Assembly (NCBI GenBank): GCA_040755395.1
Contig: JBFMAX010000002.1
Location: forward strand, 186,001-250,000
DNA from: Nitrospirota bacterium
GTDB taxonomy: Bacteria > Nitrospirota > Nitrospiria > Nitrospirales > Nitrospiraceae
Direction: 5' to 3'
DNA: 64,000 bases
Under the pieces are notes generated by a model. The model did not search any database. It had not been told where the DNA came from and worked only from the letters and a program-made list of their open reading frames with translations. Position numbers and translations under genes: made by a program. Each line of letters opens with the position of its first letter. Position 1 is the stretch's first letter. This document shows, piece after piece, positions 34,708-43,343 of this stretch.

Positions 34708-34748
34708 CTGTATGACAAAATTATACAGTCGCTCGGGGCATCGGTCAA
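34708..34748 (-). promoter_or_regulatory. TA operon promoter with overlapping operator palindrome
   Basis: On the minus strand TTGACC (34743-34748) and TATAAT (34720-34725) are 17 bases apart. A palindrome CTGTAT-N9-ATACAG (34708-34713 / 34723-34728) covers the -10 and start. This is a typical site for RHH antitoxin repression. Two direct copies of GAGGGAATTTAA (34760-34771, 34776-34787) lie farther upstream. Confidence 0.7.
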
Positions 34749-34901
34749 CGTTTAACTGTGAGGGAATTTAACGGGGAGGGAATTTAAGGAGACATTCTGC
34801 TTTTCTTGCCGTACGACGTGAATCACCGGCTGCGGAAGTTCGGATCGACAGGACAGGACCTGCCAGACCGCTCGGCACTCCTTTCTGCGCCCGGCGTTGC
34901 C

Positions 34902-34930
34902 TTGAACTTCATAGAGGCATCTGTTATTCT
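34902..34930 (+). promoter_or_regulatory. possible sigma-70 promoter of purH
   Basis: TTGAAC (34902-34907) and TATTCT (34925-34930) are 17 bases apart. The start would be near 34937 with a 62-base leader to the purH ATG. No riboswitch-like fold is evident. Confidence 0.4.
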
Positions 34931-34998
34931 GCGCCCGCTTTTTCATCGTGCGTATTATTTTTCGAACCCCATCCAACGCGCAGCACAAGGAGCAGGCC

Positions 34999-36552
34999 AT
35001 GGCCGGCATCGAGCGGGCATTGATCAGCGTGTCGGATAAGACCGGTGTCGTCGAGATGGCGAAAGGTCTGGCCGCGCTGGGCGCGGAGATTCTGTCCACC
35101 GGCGGGACGGCCAAAGCCCTGCGGGAGGCCGGCGTGGCGGTGACGGACGTGGCGGCCTACACCGGGTCGCCGGAAATTCTGGACGGCCGGGTCAAGACGC
35201 TCCATCCGAAGATTCACGGCGGGTTGCTCGGTCGCCGCAGCGTGCCGGCGCACGTGGCGCAGATGCAGGAACATGGGATCGGGCCGATCGATGTCGTCGT
35301 CGTGAATCTCTACCCCTTCGAGGCCACGATCTCCAAACCCGACTGTTCCTTCGACGACGCGATCGAGAACATCGACATCGGCGGGCCGTCGATGCTGCGC
35401 TCGGCGGCGAAGAATCACGAAGATGTCGTGGTGGTCGTCGATCCGTCCGACTATACGCGCGTGTTGGAGGCGCTCAAGGCGGGGGCCGTGACGCGGGAAC
35501 TCCGGCGCGAGTTGGCGATGAAGGTCTTCCAACATACGGCGCGCTACGACAGCCTCATCGCCGACTATCTGGAAAAACAGGTGCAGGGGAACGAGGTCAA
35601 GTTCCCCGCGATCCTCTCGCTCCAGTTCGAACGGGTGGAATCCCTCCGCTACGGGGAGAATCCACATCAGCAGGGGGCGTTCTACCGCGAGCTCCTTTCG
35701 CGGGAACCGTCCGTGTCGCGCGCCAAGGTGCTGCACGGCAAGGCAATGTCGTACAACAACTATCTCGATGCGAACTCCGCGCTGGAGCTGGTGAAGGAGT
35801 TCGACGAGACAGCCGTCGTCATCATCAAACACAACAACCCCTGCGGCGCGGCGCTCGGGGCGACGCCTGTGGAGGCCTATGTGAAGGCGCGGGAGACCGA
35901 CCCTGTGTCGGCCTTCGGCGGGGTGATCGCGTTCAATCGGTCGGTCGATCTGGCAGCGGCGAAAGAGATCACCTCGACCTTCGTCGAAGTGGTGGTGGCG
36001 CCGGGCTATGCGGACGATGCGCTGGTGGAGCTGAAGCGGAAGAAGGATTTGCGCTTGCTCGATGTAGGGCCGTTGGCGAAAGCCATGCAGGAGGGGCTGG
36101 ATCTCAAAAAGCTGGTCGGCGGGTTGATCGTGCAGGATCGGGACCTTGGCAGTCTCGGCGACCTCCTGGCGTTGAACGTGCCGACGATGCGGAAGCCGAC
36201 GGACGAGGAGTATGCGGCCTGCGCCTTCGCCTGGAAAGTCTGCAAGCACGTTAAATCGAATGCCATCGTCTACGCGAGGCCGGGCCAGACGGTCGGCATC
36301 GGAGCCGGCCAGATGAGCCGGGTGGATTCCGTGAAGCTCGCCGGCATGAAGGCGGTCCTGCCGGTGAAGGGCTGCGTGATGGCCTCGGATGCGTTCTTTC
36401 CGTTCCGTGACGGCATCGACGCGGCTGCCCAGGCCGGCATTACGGCGGTCATCCAACCCGGCGGCTCGATCCGGGATCAGGAAGTGATCAAGGCGGCGGA
36501 TGAACATCAGATGGCGATGATTCTCACGGGGATGCGCCACTTCCGCCACTGA
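34999..36552 (+). CDS. purH: bifunctional AICAR transformylase / IMP cyclohydrolase
   Basis: The 517-residue protein matches PurH. Its N-terminal MGS-like IMP cyclohydrolase domain ([42 protein letters not shown]) is followed by the transformylase domain ([41 protein letters not shown]). It performs the last two steps of purine synthesis from AICAR to IMP in the cytoplasm. The start at 34999 has AAGGAG; the longer frame upstream is leader. purD follows after 105 bases, so they are likely one unit. Confidence 0.97.
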   Translation: MAGIERALISVSDKTGVVEMAKGLAALGAEILSTGGTAKALREAGVAVTDVAAYTGSPEILDGRVKTLHPKIHGGLLGRRSVPAHVAQMQEHGIGPIDVVVVNLYPFEATISKPDCSFDDAIENIDIGGPSMLRSAAKNHEDVVVVVDPSDYTRVLEALKAGAVTRELRRELAMKVFQHTARYDSLIADYLEKQVQGNEVKFPAILSLQFERVESLRYGENPHQQGAFYRELLSREPSVSRAKVLHGKAMSYNNYLDANSALELVKEFDETAVVIIKHNNPCGAALGATPVEAYVKARETDPVSAFGGVIAFNRSVDLAAAKEITSTFVEVVVAPGYADDALVELKRKKDLRLLDVGPLAKAMQEGLDLKKLVGGLIVQDRDLGSLGDLLALNVPTMRKPTDEEYAACAFAWKVCKHVKSNAIVYARPGQTVGIGAGQMSRVDSVKLAGMKAVLPVKGCVMASDAFFPFRDGIDAAAQAGITAVIQPGGSIRDQEVIKAADEHQMAMILTGMRHFRH

Positions 36553-36657
36553 GCACGCCGTTGGGGATTGGAGCATTTTCCCATGTGATCATTGCCGCAT
36601 TGATTGATTACTCTCGTCTTCGTCCCAACTTGTTTCACTCACGCAATCCTTCAATTT

Positions 36658-37935
36658 ATGAAAGTTTTGGTCATCGGTAGCGGCGGGCGCGAACATGCGC
36701 TGGTGTGGAAGCTTGCGCAGAGCCGGCGCGTGGCCCAGCTCTACTGCGCGCCGGGCAATGCCGGCATCGAAACGCTGGCGACCTGTGTGCCGATCAAAGC
36801 CGAGGCGATCGCCGAGTTGAAGGCGTTCGTCCAATCCGAACGGATCGATCTGACCATTGTCGGCCCCGAAGCGCCGCTCGCGATGGGGATCGCGGATGAA
36901 TTCCGGAAGGCCAAGCTGAAGATCTTCGGCCCCACCAAAGGCGCGGCCCGCATCGAGTCCAGCAAGGTTTTTGCGAAAGAGGTGATGGCGGCGGCCGGCA
37001 TTCCCACGGCGGCCGCGCGGAGCTTCGACAAGGCCGGCCCGGCGCTGGAGTATCTTGACCGGCATGCGCTTCCGGTTGTCGTGAAGGCGGACGGGTTAGC
37101 GCAGGGCAAAGGCGTGGTGGTGGCCGCCACGCGCGAGCAGGCGCAACAAGCGGTGACGGATATCCTGGAGAAACGGGTCTTCGGCGAGGCGTGCCGGCAA
37201 GCGCTGATCGAAGAGTTCCTGGACGGCGAAGAGCTCACCATCATGGCCTTTACCGACGGCAAGACGGTCGTCCCTATGCTACCGGCACAGGATCATAAAC
37301 GGGTCGGCGATGGCGACACGGGTCCGAACACCGGCGGCATGGGCGCCTATGCGCCGGCGCCGCTCGGCACTCCGACGCTGCGGGATGCGGTGATAAAGCA
37401 GGTCCTGCTGCCGGCCGTGGAGGCGTTGCTACGCACGGGCTGTCCGTTTCAAGGCGTGCTCTATGCCGGACTCATGATCGTCAACGGCCGGCCGTATGTG
37501 CTGGAGTTCAACGCCCGGATGGGCGATCCGGAAACGCAAGCGGTGCTGCCGCTGCTGAAAACCGATCTGGTGGATGTCGCGGAAGCGGTGGTCGAACACC
37601 GCCTGGATCAACTCGCCGTCCAGTGGCATGACGACGCGGCGGTCTGCGTGGTGCTGACGTCGGCCGGCTATCCCGGTTCCTATCGGATCGGGTTCCCGAT
37701 TCGTGGATTGCCGGGGCGCAGCGCCTCTGACGAAACCATCGTGTTCCACGCCGGAACCAAACGGCAGGGGCAGGAGATCGTCACGGCGGGAGGACGTGTC
37801 CTCGGTGTGACCGGCAGGGGAACGAGCTTAGCGCAGGCTCGGGATCGGGCCTATTGCACGGCCCGCGCTATCTCGTTTGAAGGCTGTCATTTCCGGACGG
37901 ACATCGCCGCGCGCGCGTTGCCGGCCGGCGTGTGA
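36658..37935 (+). CDS. purD: phosphoribosylamine-glycine ligase
   Basis: The 425-residue ATP-grasp enzyme starts KVLVIGSGGREHALVWKLAQS, the PurD N-terminus, and has VVKADGLAQGKGVVVA, EEFLDGEELTIMAF and LEFNARMGDPETQ. It joins glycine to phosphoribosylamine, step 2 of purine synthesis. No ribosome site is visible before the chosen ATG, so it may be weakly expressed or coupled. A longer frame upstream starts at 36604 but lacks family sequence. Confidence 0.96.
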   Translation: MKVLVIGSGGREHALVWKLAQSRRVAQLYCAPGNAGIETLATCVPIKAEAIAELKAFVQSERIDLTIVGPEAPLAMGIADEFRKAKLKIFGPTKGAARIESSKVFAKEVMAAAGIPTAAARSFDKAGPALEYLDRHALPVVVKADGLAQGKGVVVAATREQAQQAVTDILEKRVFGEACRQALIEEFLDGEELTIMAFTDGKTVVPMLPAQDHKRVGDGDTGPNTGGMGAYAPAPLGTPTLRDAVIKQVLLPAVEALLRTGCPFQGVLYAGLMIVNGRPYVLEFNARMGDPETQAVLPLLKTDLVDVAEAVVEHRLDQLAVQWHDDAAVCVVLTSAGYPGSYRIGFPIRGLPGRSASDETIVFHAGTKRQGQEIVTAGGRVLGVTGRGTSLAQARDRAYCTARAISFEGCHFRTDIAARALPAGV

Positions 37936-37941
37936 GCAACC

Positions 37942-38610
37942 ATGATCGGTTCCATGGCAACCAAGGCTCGCGTGCTTCCGTGCCCGCAAGACTGTCCCGA
38001 AGAGATTGCGCGGGAGGTCGCGCGGGTCGTCCGAGCCGGCGGTGTCGTGGCCGTTCCGACCGAGAGTTTTTATGGTCTCGGCGTCGTTCCGACCGATGCG
38101 ACGGCGGTCGCCCGCGTCTGCCGGATCAAGGGCGAGCGGGACCATAAGCCGATTCTCGTGCTGATCGCCGACCGCGCGCAGTTGGACGGGCTGGCCGCCG
38201 ATATTCCCCCGGCCGCCCAAGTGCTGATGGACCGGTTCTGGCCGGGGCCCTTGACGATTATTTTTCCCGCGTTGCCGTCCCTGCCGGCGTTCCTGACGGC
38301 GGGCACAGGCTCGGTCGGCATCCGGTTGACGGCCTATCCGCTCTTGGCTGCGCTGCTGCGTCGAGTCGGCCCGTTGACGGGCACCAGCGCCAATCGCTCC
38401 GGTCAGTCGCCGTTTGAGACGGCACAGGCGGTGCGCAATGAACTAGGCGCAGACGTCGACCTGATTCTCGACGGCGGGCCGACGCCGGGCGGATTGCCGT
38501 CCACGGTCGTGGATGCGCGCGGCCCGATCAGCGTGGTGCGGGAGGGACGAGTTCCCCGGGCCGAGCTGGTGGCGGCGCTGGAACGTGCCGGCTTTCAGTT
38601 GAACGGATAG
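37942..38610 (+). CDS. tsaC: Sua5/YciO/YrdC-family L-threonylcarbamoyladenylate synthase
   Basis: The 222-residue protein has the YrdC fold: VAVPTESFYGLGV (the PTET.GL.. motif), IKGERDHKPILVLI (KxR...KP), FWPGPLTII and TSANRSGQSP. These enzymes make threonylcarbamoyl-AMP for t6A37 of ANN-decoding tRNAs. No Sua5 C-terminal domain is present, so it is the short TsaC type. The start could be 37942 or 37954, as both give MxxK-like N-termini. It follows purD by 6 bases and is likely cotranscribed. Confidence 0.88.
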   Translation: MIGSMATKARVLPCPQDCPEEIAREVARVVRAGGVVAVPTESFYGLGVVPTDATAVARVCRIKGERDHKPILVLIADRAQLDGLAADIPPAAQVLMDRFWPGPLTIIFPALPSLPAFLTAGTGSVGIRLTAYPLLAALLRRVGPLTGTSANRSGQSPFETAQAVRNELGADVDLILDGGPTPGGLPSTVVDARGPISVVREGRVPRAELVAALERAGFQLNG

Positions 38611-38677
38611 CGGTCCGCGCGGAGGGAGGGGCGAGAGGCGCTCTTCTTCAACCGGCTCTGATGAACAGGAGGTGCCA

Positions 38678-39097
38678 ATGCACGCGATGATGTCATGGAG
38701 GTTCGCGGCGAGTGTGATGCTCGCCGTGGTGGTGGGAGGAGGGTTGAGCGGGTGCGATTACTGGCCGCCCGCGCTCCAAACCCAGATCGAACAGCTCAAG
38801 ACCGAGCTGCAAACCGTGACCATGGAACGAGCGCAATTGCAGAGCCAGTTGTCCGCCGCCGCGAAGGCCCGTGAGGAGTTGCAAGCTCGGGTGGACGAAC
38901 TCACCCGCCTGAATCGAGAAAAGACCGCGATGATCGCCACACTCGAGCACGGCCTGGCCGCCGAGCGCGACAAGCTAGCTAAATTGACCAAGGCCGGTGC
39001 AACCAAGGCTGCCGCAAAGGCGACGGCGAAATCCGCCGGCAAGAGCACGACGACTAAGAAGAAGACCACGAAGTCCTCAGGGACCAAGCGCAACTGA
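38678..39097 (+). CDS. coiled-coil lipoprotein with Lys/Thr-rich tail
   Basis: The 139-residue lipoprotein has the lipobox LSGC at about residue 27, immediately followed by DYWPPALQTQIEQLKTEL. A charged coiled coil extends to about residue 105. The tail is a low-complexity Lys/Ala/Thr/Ser run (AKSAGKSTTTKKKTTKSS). The DYWPPALQ-QIE motif right after the lipid-modified Cys is nearly the same as in the lipoprotein at 4957-5598, which has a peptidoglycan-binding domain instead of the basic tail. The basic tail could bind acidic wall or nucleic acid, as in histone-like tails. AGGAGG precedes the ATG. Confidence 0.75.
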   Translation: MHAMMSWRFAASVMLAVVVGGGLSGCDYWPPALQTQIEQLKTELQTVTMERAQLQSQLSAAAKAREELQARVDELTRLNREKTAMIATLEHGLAAERDKLAKLTKAGATKAAAKATAKSAGKSTTTKKKTTKSSGTKRN

Positions 39098-39111
39098 AGT
39101 CCTGGTCGGAG

Positions 39112-39477
39112 TTATGACGAAGAGGACGTGGAAGAAGGTGAGGCGGGGTTCGCCGATCCCGCCGCTGCCGGGGCGGCGCTTGTGCTTTGGCCCGCGGGGG
39201 CCGGGGCTGATGCACCGGTGGTCTGGGTCGCCGGCGCGCCGTCTTTCTTGCCGTCGGCCGCCCCGTTGCCGGATTCGGGTGAGGCGGGGGGCTTGAGCTT
39301 GTCGGAGTAATCGGTAATGTACCACCCGCTGCCTTTGAACATGATCGCCGGCGCGGAGATGACCTTGCTTACCCCGTTGCCGCAACGGCTGCAGGTCGTC
39401 AGCGGGGGGTCGCTGACTTTCTGTTGCACTTCAAATCGATAATCGCAGGTTCCGCAGAGGTATTCATAAATCGGCAC
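39112..39477 (-). CDS. FmdB-family zinc ribbon protein with Ala/Pro/Ser-rich tail
   Basis: The 121-residue product starts at GTG with GGAGG upstream. Its first 60 residues are the FmdB/CxxC zinc ribbon: PIYEYLCGTCDYRFEV ... TTCSRCGNGVSKVISAP, four Cys in two CxxC pairs, then FKGSGWYITDY. The remainder is low-complexity (APATQTTGASAPAPAG, TSSSS end). FmdB-type proteins are small cytoplasmic zinc proteins whose regulatory role is not firmly shown. It is convergent with the lipoprotein gene. Confidence 0.8.
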   Translation of the reverse strand: MPIYEYLCGTCDYRFEVQQKVSDPPLTTCSRCGNGVSKVISAPAIMFKGSGWYITDYSDKLKPPASPESGNGAADGKKDGAPATQTTGASAPAPAGQSTSAAPAAAGSANPASPSSTSSSS

Positions 39478-39623
39478 GGGTTTTGTCCTCCTTTTCCTCG
39501 CCCCACCTCTCGGCAATCGCGTGTCAGCCCGAATGCAGATACTACTAACACAGCGTTCGGCGAAATCAAGGCCGGCGAGCGTTTCGATCGGGTGACAAAC
39601 AGCGCTCCGCCAGCGGATCGCGC

Positions 39624-40817
39624 TCAGCCGAGTTGCCGCAGGGCGGCTTCCATGCGGTCCAGTCCGCGGAGAATGGCGTCCATCCCGGTGGCGTAGGACA
39701 GGCGGATATGGGCCATGCTGCCAAAGGGCTCCCCCGGCACCACCGCGACCTTGGCTTCCTCCAGCAGGTAGGTGGCGAGGTCCGAGGCGCTGGCGATGCG
39801 CCTGTCTTTCCAACGGCGAGGGAACAGGCCGCTGACGTTGGGGAAGGCGTAGAAGGCGCCGGTCGGGACCCGACAACTCACGCCCGGCATTTTATTGAGT
39901 CGTTCGACCATGACCCGCCGCCGCCGGTCGAATTCCGCGACCATCTGCGTGGTGAATGAGTCATCCAAGCGGAGCGCAGCCACCGCGGCTTTCTGCGAAA
40001 TCGAGCAGGGGTTGGACGTGCTTTGGCTCTGGATGTTGGCCATCGCGGTGATCAGCTCTTTGGGGCCGGCCGCATACCCGATGCGCCATCCGGTCATGGC
40101 ATACGCTTTGGACACGCCGTTGATGATCACCGTCCGCGCGGCGACGTCCTCGCCGAGCGTCGCGATGCTGCAATGCCGGACGCCGTCGTATACGATCTTG
40201 CCGTAAATCTCGTCGGAGATGACCACGAGGTCGTGGCGAAGCGCCACCGATGCGATGCCTTCGAGCGCGGCGCGGTCATAGGTGGCGCCCGTGGGGTTGC
40301 AGGGGCTGTTGACGATGATGGCCTTGGTCCTCGGCGTGATGCGCCGTTCCAATTCGGCCGGGTCAATCGCATAGCCTTCCTCTTCGCGCGTCTCCAGCAG
40401 GACCGGTGTCGCGTCGTTGAGCAGCAACTGATCCTGGTAGGAGACCCAGAAGGGCACCGGGATGACGATTTCGTCGCCGGCTTCGAACAGCGCCTCCGCG
40501 AGGTTGTAGAGCGAATGTTTGGCGCCGCAAGAGACCAGGATCTGCGACTTGTCGTACCGCAGCCCTGCTTCGGTTCGGAGTTTCTCGGCGATGGCGGTCC
40601 GTAGCTCGTCGATCCCGGACGACGGCGTGTATTTCGTGAAGCCGGCTCGAATGGCGGCTTCCGCCGCGGCCTTGATCGGCTCCGGGGTGTCGAAATCGGG
40701 CTCGCCCGAGGCGAAATCGATCACGTCGATCCCTTGAGCCGCCATGGCCTTGGCGGTGGCGGTGATCCCGAGCGTGGGAGAAGGCACGATGCGTCCGGCG
40801 CGCGCGGCAAGTTTCAT
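39624..40817 (-). CDS. class I pyridoxal-phosphate aminotransferase (aspartate / prephenate type)
   Basis: The 397-residue fold-type I enzyme starts LAARAGRIVPSPTLGITATAKAM and has IDFASGEPDFDTP, the NSPCNPTGATY loop, VISDEIYGKIVYD and the PLP Lys in SKAYAMTGWRIGYA. It ends with a conserved Arg in HIRLSYATGMD. The pattern is subgroup 1b, which transaminates aspartate and sometimes prephenate. The exact substrate needs biochemistry. It overlaps coaD by four bases (ATGA), so coaD and rsmD are cotranscribed upstream. Confidence 0.9.
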   Translation of the reverse strand: MKLAARAGRIVPSPTLGITATAKAMAAQGIDVIDFASGEPDFDTPEPIKAAAEAAIRAGFTKYTPSSGIDELRTAIAEKLRTEAGLRYDKSQILVSCGAKHSLYNLAEALFEAGDEIVIPVPFWVSYQDQLLLNDATPVLLETREEEGYAIDPAELERRITPRTKAIIVNSPCNPTGATYDRAALEGIASVALRHDLVVISDEIYGKIVYDGVRHCSIATLGEDVAARTVIINGVSKAYAMTGWRIGYAAGPKELITAMANIQSQSTSNPCSISQKAAVAALRLDDSFTTQMVAEFDRRRRVMVERLNKMPGVSCRVPTGAFYAFPNVSGLFPRRWKDRRIASASDLATYLLEEAKVAVVPGEPFGSMAHIRLSYATGMDAILRGLDRMEAALRQLG

Positions 40818-41302
40818 GGTTGGAAGTTTCGTAGTCGCTGATCCAGGCGCTTGGCGACCTCGGGATGGAGGAAGTCGGTCAGGGGGCCGCCGTGTTTCGC
40901 GATGTCTTTGATGATGGTCGACGTCAGATACGAATACTCTTCACTCGGCATGAGGAACACGGTCTCAATGGTGTGTTCCAGCTTGCGATTGGTCAGCGCC
41001 ATCTGAAATTCAAATTCGAAGTCCGAAATCGCCCGCAGCCCTCGGATCACTGCGTTGGCTCCGCGTCGTTTGACGTACTCGACGAGTAACCCTTCGAAGG
41101 TGGCGACCTCGACCCGCGGCATGCCCTCGGTGACCAAGTGCACCATCTCCAGCCGTTCGGATAAGCTGAACAGGGGATGTTTGCTCGGATTCGGCGCGAC
41201 GGCCACGATCACGTGGTCGAAAATCCGGAGACTGCGGGTAATGATGTCGGTGTGCCCGTGCGTGATCGGGTCGAATGTGCCGGGGTAGACCCCTACGTTC
41301 AT
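40814..41302 (-). CDS. coaD: phosphopantetheine adenylyltransferase
   Basis: The 162-residue protein is a nucleotidyltransferase with GVYPGTFDPITHGHTDI (HxGH) and late ISDFEFEFQMALTNR, SSTIIKDIAKHGG-like SSTI sequences. It makes dephospho-CoA from phosphopantetheine and ATP. Its start overlaps the end of rsmD and its end overlaps the aminotransferase start, both by four bases, forming a tightly coupled rsmD-coaD-aminotransferase operon. Confidence 0.96.
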   Translation of the reverse strand: MNVGVYPGTFDPITHGHTDIITRSLRIFDHVIVAVAPNPSKHPLFSLSERLEMVHLVTEGMPRVEVATFEGLLVEYVKRRGANAVIRGLRAISDFEFEFQMALTNRKLEHTIETVFLMPSEEYSYLTSTIIKDIAKHGGPLTDFLHPEVAKRLDQRLRNFQP

Positions 41303-41871
41303 GAGACGCGCCCCATCTTGTCTTGCCCGCGGTAAACGGTGAGGGACGTGTCGCCGTATCGATAGCAGCGGGTCCGGGTCAACGGCCCCAGCGTGTCCGG
41401 CACCGGCGTCCTGGACGCGTGCTCCACAATCGCAATGGCGTCGCCTGCGATCAGTCCTTCATCGAGCCACTTCGCCAACCCGGTCAATTCCTCCTCCGCG
41501 GCGTACGGCGGGTCCGCGAAGACCACATCGTAGGGTCCATCCCATGACGCGCGGCGGCGGAGAAACCGATCGACACGGCCGGCATGGATTCCCACCCCAT
41601 GCGTCAGGGCGCACCGCTCGAGATTGGCGCGGAGAACCCGAAGCGCGGCAGGATCGGACTCGACGAACGTCACGCGCCGGGCGCCACGGCTGAAGGCTTC
41701 GATCCCGATCGCGCCCGTTCCCGCGTACAAGTCCAGGACGGCGGCGTTCGGAATCCAGGCCCCGGCGATCGAAAAGAGCGCTTCCTTCACTTGATCAGAC
41801 GTGGGACGCAACTCGGACCGTCGAGGGCCCAGCAGCCGGCGTCCCTTCAGGGAGCCAGCAATGACGCGCAT
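41299..41871 (-). CDS. rsmD: 16S rRNA (guanine-966-N2) methyltransferase
   Basis: The 190-residue SAM-dependent methyltransferase starts MRVIAGSLKGRRLLGPRRSELRPTSDQVKEAL. It has VLDLYAGTGAIGIEA (SAM loop) and VVFADPPYAAEE, the DPPY catalytic motif. The start at 41871 matches the family; a longer frame upstream is not RsmD-like. rsmD-coaD is a widely conserved pair. It overlaps coaD by four bases. Confidence 0.95.
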   Translation of the reverse strand: MRVIAGSLKGRRLLGPRRSELRPTSDQVKEALFSIAGAWIPNAAVLDLYAGTGAIGIEAFSRGARRVTFVESDPAALRVLRANLERCALTHGVGIHAGRVDRFLRRRASWDGPYDVVFADPPYAAEEELTGLAKWLDEGLIAGDAIAIVEHASRTPVPDTLGPLTRTRCYRYGDTSLTVYRGQDKMGRVS

Positions 41872-42018
41872 GGTGTTTGTTGACGACGCGATGCGAGCGG
41901 CAGACTCTAACACAGCGTTTTTGAGAGGGTCAAGGCGGAGAACCTGGAGCGCAACGGCAGAGGAGTATTCAACCGTGAACGTGAGACTCGGAAAGACGAT
42001 GGGGCTGCAGGGAACGCT

Positions 42019-42079
42019 TTGACGCCTCTTCGACCACTTGGCTATAATGACCCGCACGCGGCGGCTTTGTGCGGGTCAT
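42019..42079 (+). promoter_or_regulatory. sigma-70 promoter followed by an 11-bp perfect hairpin
   Basis: TTGACG (42019-42024) and TATAAT (42043-42048) are 18 bases apart on the plus strand. ATGACCCGCAC (42047-42057) and GTGCGGGTCAT (42069-42079) form a perfect 11-bp inverted repeat with an 11-base loop, overlapping the -10 and covering the start. A transcript would begin with this hairpin and run antisense to the zinc-ribbon gene toward radC. It may serve an RNA, radC or a repressor; the target is unknown. Confidence 0.5.
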
Positions 42080-42161
42080 GCCGATCGGTTCAGAGCAGCG
42101 ACCGAACAGCCGAACGATTGAGACAATGATGCGCGAGCAGTCAAGCGGTATGAACGGACCC

Positions 42162-42335
42162 TTAGCGGGTCCCGACTGCGTGAGCTTCGCGGACCGCCAA
42201 GCTCTTTCTCCGGTTCGTCGAAATGGTGCGATCGATGATCGCGCCGCAGTTAATACACTTCCACGCGTAGAAGATGAGGAAAAAATCAGAAAACCGTTCC
42301 AGCATCATCAGCCCTTTGCACTTCGGACATTCCAT
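42162..42335 (-). CDS. two-CxxC zinc ribbon microprotein
   Basis: A 57-residue protein starts MECPKCKGLMMLERFSDFF and has FYAWKCINCGAIID, giving two CxxC pairs for one zinc. The ATG has AGGAGGG upstream. Similar small ribbon proteins appear in Nitrospira-like genomes, a memory-based comparison not checked here. Ends in a basic tail (STNRRKSLAVREAHAVG). The role is unknown. Confidence 0.75.
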   Translation of the reverse strand: MECPKCKGLMMLERFSDFFLIFYAWKCINCGAIIDRTISTNRRKSLAVREAHAVGTR

Positions 42336-42530
42336 CGCTCCCTCCTGGGTGTCAGCGCTCACTGCTGCGGTTGGGTGCAAGCAAGTCCTGAACCGATCCT
42401 GAACAGAATTGACGGCTATTGGAAATTCAATGGGTTATGATTTTGTGAGGCGAGGATCGCGGAAAGAAGGTGTCCGGCGCTCGGTACAAAAACGTCCATC
42501 ACATCAGTTTTTTGACCCGAGCAGGGGCGT

Positions 42531-43247
42531 ATGATAGGGAAAAAGCGGGGCAATGGAATCGCCCATTGGCCGGCGACCGAGCGTCCTCGTGAGCGGCTGC
42601 TGCAAGAAGGCGCGACCGCGTTGTCGGATGCGCAGCTCCTGGCCATCTTGCTCCGGGTCGGTCGGCAGGACGCCTCGGCGGTCCAGGTCGCCATGGAGCT
42701 GCTGCGCCATCTCAGGGGTTTGCAGGGGTTGGCGCACTGCGGGCTCGACGAGCTCTGTGCGATCCCCGGCGTGGGAGCCGCGAAAGCAGCCCAACTCAAG
42801 GCCGCCGTCGAACTGGGGCGGCGTGTCCTGGCAGCGCCGCTCTCCACCGGCACCCGAATCCGTTCCAGCGCCGATCTGTTCAAGCACTACCATCCCCACC
42901 TGCGTGATCTCCGGCACGAAATCTTCAAGGTCATTCTGCTTGACGCCAAGAACACGGTGATCCGGGAAGAGACGGTTTCCGAAGGCAGTCTGACGCTCAG
43001 CATCGTCCATCCGAGGGAAGTGTTTACGCTCGCGGTGCGCGAATCCGCGGCGGCCGTCATTTTTCTGCACAATCATCCCAGCGGCGATCCTTCGCCCAGC
43101 CAAGAGGATCACCACTTGACCGCGCGCCTGGTGGCGGCGGGAGAGGTGCTGGGGATTCGTGTGCTGGATCACCTCGTGGTCGGCGACGGTCGCTATGTGA
43201 GCTTTGCGGATCAGGGCTGGCTCAAGGAGGCCGGCGGCATGGCATGA
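42531..43247 (+). CDS. radC: RadC-family JAMM-domain protein
   Basis: The 238-residue protein has an HhH-like N-terminal half (ALSDAQLLAILLRVG, CAIPGVGAAKAAQLKA) and a C-terminal MPN+/JAMM domain with FLHNHPSGDPSPSQED. This is the zinc motif (HxH...D) of RadC/YeeS proteins. The activity is debated; RadC is a presumed metal-dependent hydrolase and not a proven repair enzyme. No clear ribosome site precedes the chosen ATG. Confidence 0.92.
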   Translation: MIGKKRGNGIAHWPATERPRERLLQEGATALSDAQLLAILLRVGRQDASAVQVAMELLRHLRGLQGLAHCGLDELCAIPGVGAAKAAQLKAAVELGRRVLAAPLSTGTRIRSSADLFKHYHPHLRDLRHEIFKVILLDAKNTVIREETVSEGSLTLSIVHPREVFTLAVRESAAAVIFLHNHPSGDPSPSQEDHHLTARLVAAGEVLGIRVLDHLVVGDGRYVSFADQGWLKEAGGMA

Positions 43248-43343
43248 ACGCTTCGGCTCTATCGGCCGGAGGAGGGACCGGGAACTCGCCAATGTTGTGA
43301 TCTGAGAGGGTCCTTCACGGCCACATCAGCGGAGGAGGACATC

